Of a DNA stretch of 7,141 nt, positions 6,193 through 7,141 are shown piece by piece; position 1 is the stretch's first letter, and every line of letters begins with the position of its first letter. The translations under genes and the position numbers were made by a program. Under the pieces are notes generated by a model. That model was not told the origin of the DNA, ran no database searches, and saw only the letters and a list, made by a program, of their open reading frames with translations. The DNA comes from Rhizobiaceae bacterium. Lineage in GTDB: Bacteria; Pseudomonadota; Alphaproteobacteria; Rhizobiales; Rhizobiaceae. The stretch covers positions 1 through 7,141 of the forward strand of contig CAJYRE010000159.1 in assembly GCA_913776675.1 (NCBI GenBank), written 5' to 3'.

Positions 6193-6201
6193 GGAACGAC
6201 G

Positions 6202-7059
6202 ATGACGATCAAAGTTGCAGCGCTGCAAATGTGCTCTGGCATGGACCCGCAACGCAATGCGCAGACCATGGCCCGGTTGGTGCGTCAGGCGGCAGCCGAG
6301 GGCGCGGTATATGTTCAGACGCCGGAAATGACCGGCGCATTGATGCGCGACCGTGCGGCCCTGCGGGCCATTTTGCGCGATGACGACAGTGATCTGATCG
6401 CCACCACCGCAGCCGGGCTGGCGTCCGAATTGAACATCCACGTTCATGTCGGCTCCACCGCCATTGCCCGCGCCGATGGCAAGATTGCCAATCGCGGCTT
6501 TGTGTTCGGGCCGGATGGTCGGCGTATTTGCACCTATGACAAGATCCACATGTTTGATGTGGACCTCGACAATGGTGAAAGCTGGCGTGAGAGTGCCGCT
6601 TATGAGCCGGGTAAGGAAGCCCGTGTTGTCGATCTTCCGTTTGGCAAGCTCGGCTTTGCCATTTGCTATGATGTGCGTTTTCCCTCGCTGTTTCGCACCG
6701 AGGCCATGGCTGGCGCGGAAATTCTGACGGTGCCTGCCGCTTTTACCCGCCAGACCGGGGAAGCCCATTGGCATGTGTTGCTGCGGGCTCGCGCCATTGA
6801 AAACGGTGCCTTTGTGATTGCAGCCGCGCAAGCGGGCCTGCATGAAGACGGGCGTGAAACCTATGGCCATTCGTTGATCATTGATCCTTGGGGCAAGATT
6901 CTGGCCGAGGGCCCAGCCACAGGCGAGGCCGTGGTGATGGCCGAGATTGATCTTGACACTGTGAAATCATCGCGGGCCAAAATTCCAAACCTCAAAAATG
7001 GCCGCGATTTCAATCTTGATATTCTTCCTGCGCTTGCAAAAGGGGGTATGACGGCGTGA
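6202..7059 (+). CDS. Nitrilase-superfamily amidohydrolase, Nit1-like (probable deaminated glutathione amidase)
   Basis: A 285-residue cytoplasmic C-N hydrolase. The catalytic triad is complete: E42 in TPEMTG, K114 in YDKIHMFDVD (112-121) and C155 in ICYDVRFP (154-161). Blocks such as EAHWHVLLRARAIENGAFVIAAAQ (187-210, given here by its ends HWHVLL and IAAAQ), ETYGHSLIIDPWG (219-231) and the IDL strand near 249-251 follow the Nit1 branch, whose members hydrolyse deaminated glutathione, a faulty by-product of transaminases, to cysteinylglycine and 2-oxoglutarate. It is probably the local counterpart of E. coli YbeM (from memory, not tested). The position directly after grxC supports a glutathione-related role. 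ATG 6202 has AAGGA (6191-6195) 6 bases upstream. The stop overlaps the GTG of the next gene by 4 bases. An omega-amidase (Nit2) role is the main alternative. Confidence 0.88.
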   Translation: MTIKVAALQMCSGMDPQRNAQTMARLVRQAAAEGAVYVQTPEMTGALMRDRAALRAILRDDDSDLIATTAAGLASELNIHVHVGSTAIARADGKIANRGFVFGPDGRRICTYDKIHMFDVDLDNGESWRESAAYEPGKEARVVDLPFGKLGFAICYDVRFPSLFRTEAMAGAEILTVPAAFTRQTGEAHWHVLLRARAIENGAFVIAAAQAGLHEDGRETYGHSLIIDPWGKILAEGPATGEAVVMAEIDLDTVKSSRAKIPNLKNGRDFNLDILPALAKGGMTA

Positions 7060-7141
7060 TCCGTTATTCGCTGATCTGCGACCATGGTCATGAATTCGAG
7101 GGCTGGTTTTCCGAAAGCGCTGATTTTGATCGGCAAAAGGA
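7056..7141 (+). CDS. DUF1178 family protein, N-terminal 28 codons only
   Basis: The gene begins with GTG at 7056, overlapping the amidase stop by 4 bases (GTGA), behind a strong ribosome site AAAAGGGGG (7038-7046). The visible residues read MIRYSLICDHGHEFEGWFS and then ESADFDRQK, which is the characteristic start of DUF1178 proteins. These are short alphaproteobacterial proteins of unknown function that begin with a C-x-x-G-H type segment (C8, H12 here) and usually have a second Cys pair soon after, suggesting a zinc ribbon. The window ends after 28 codons plus 2 bases, so the frame is cut by the window edge, not broken. Tight coupling to the amidase suggests related or co-regulated work. Confidence 0.85.
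   Translation, partial: MIRYSLICDHGHEFEGWFSESADFDRQK

Noticed and set aside
5890..6870. Minus-strand open frame of 326 codons opposite grxC and the amidase
   Set aside because: The plus strand holds two unmistakable enzymes with all catalytic residues; the antisense protein looks like low-complexity shadow sequence.

Overview
This window looks like ordinary chromosomal DNA from an alphaproteobacterium of the order Hyphomicrobiales, most likely the family Rhizobiaceae (Rhizobium, Agrobacterium or Allorhizobium type). The basis is recognition of protein families: the ArgJ, ComF, Nudix, DUF1178 and NDUFAF5-type sequences all read like rhizobial proteins, and their order resembles rhizobial chromosomes as I remember them. 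The genes look moderately GC-rich (judged by eye). I see no insertion sequence, phage gene, CRISPR array, tRNA or rRNA.

Left part (1-3545), all rightward: an exported parvulin-type peptidyl-prolyl isomerase, then argJ (arginine biosynthesis), a GNAT acetyltransferase and a MutT-type Nudix hydrolase. argJ, the acetyltransferase and mutT overlap by 1 and 4 nt and are almost certainly co-translated. A strong hairpin separates the isomerase gene from argJ. At the extreme left edge a good sigma70-type promoter points left, out of the window. It would serve a divergent gene, which in relatives is often secA.

Middle part (3546-5100): a 236-bp AT-rich spacer full of small inverted and direct repeats leads to a gene for a 107-residue single-pass membrane protein of unknown function. 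This gene converges on a leftward gene for a SAM-methyltransferase-fold protein of the NDUFAF5 (respiratory complex I assembly) family. The usual glycine-rich SAM-binding motif of that protein is not recognisable.

Right part (5101-7141), all rightward: comF, grxC (glutaredoxin 3 type), a nitrilase-superfamily amidase of the Nit1 type (deaminated glutathione repair) and the first 28 codons of a DUF1178 gene. The close packing of grxC, the amidase and the DUF1178 gene suggests one operon with a thiol/glutathione maintenance theme.

I do not see a clear new defence, mobile or secretion system. The points most worth a second look are the altered SAM motif of the NDUFAF5-like protein, the repeat-rich leader before the small membrane protein, the glutaredoxin/Nit1/DUF1178 grouping, and the hairpin between the isomerase gene and argJ.
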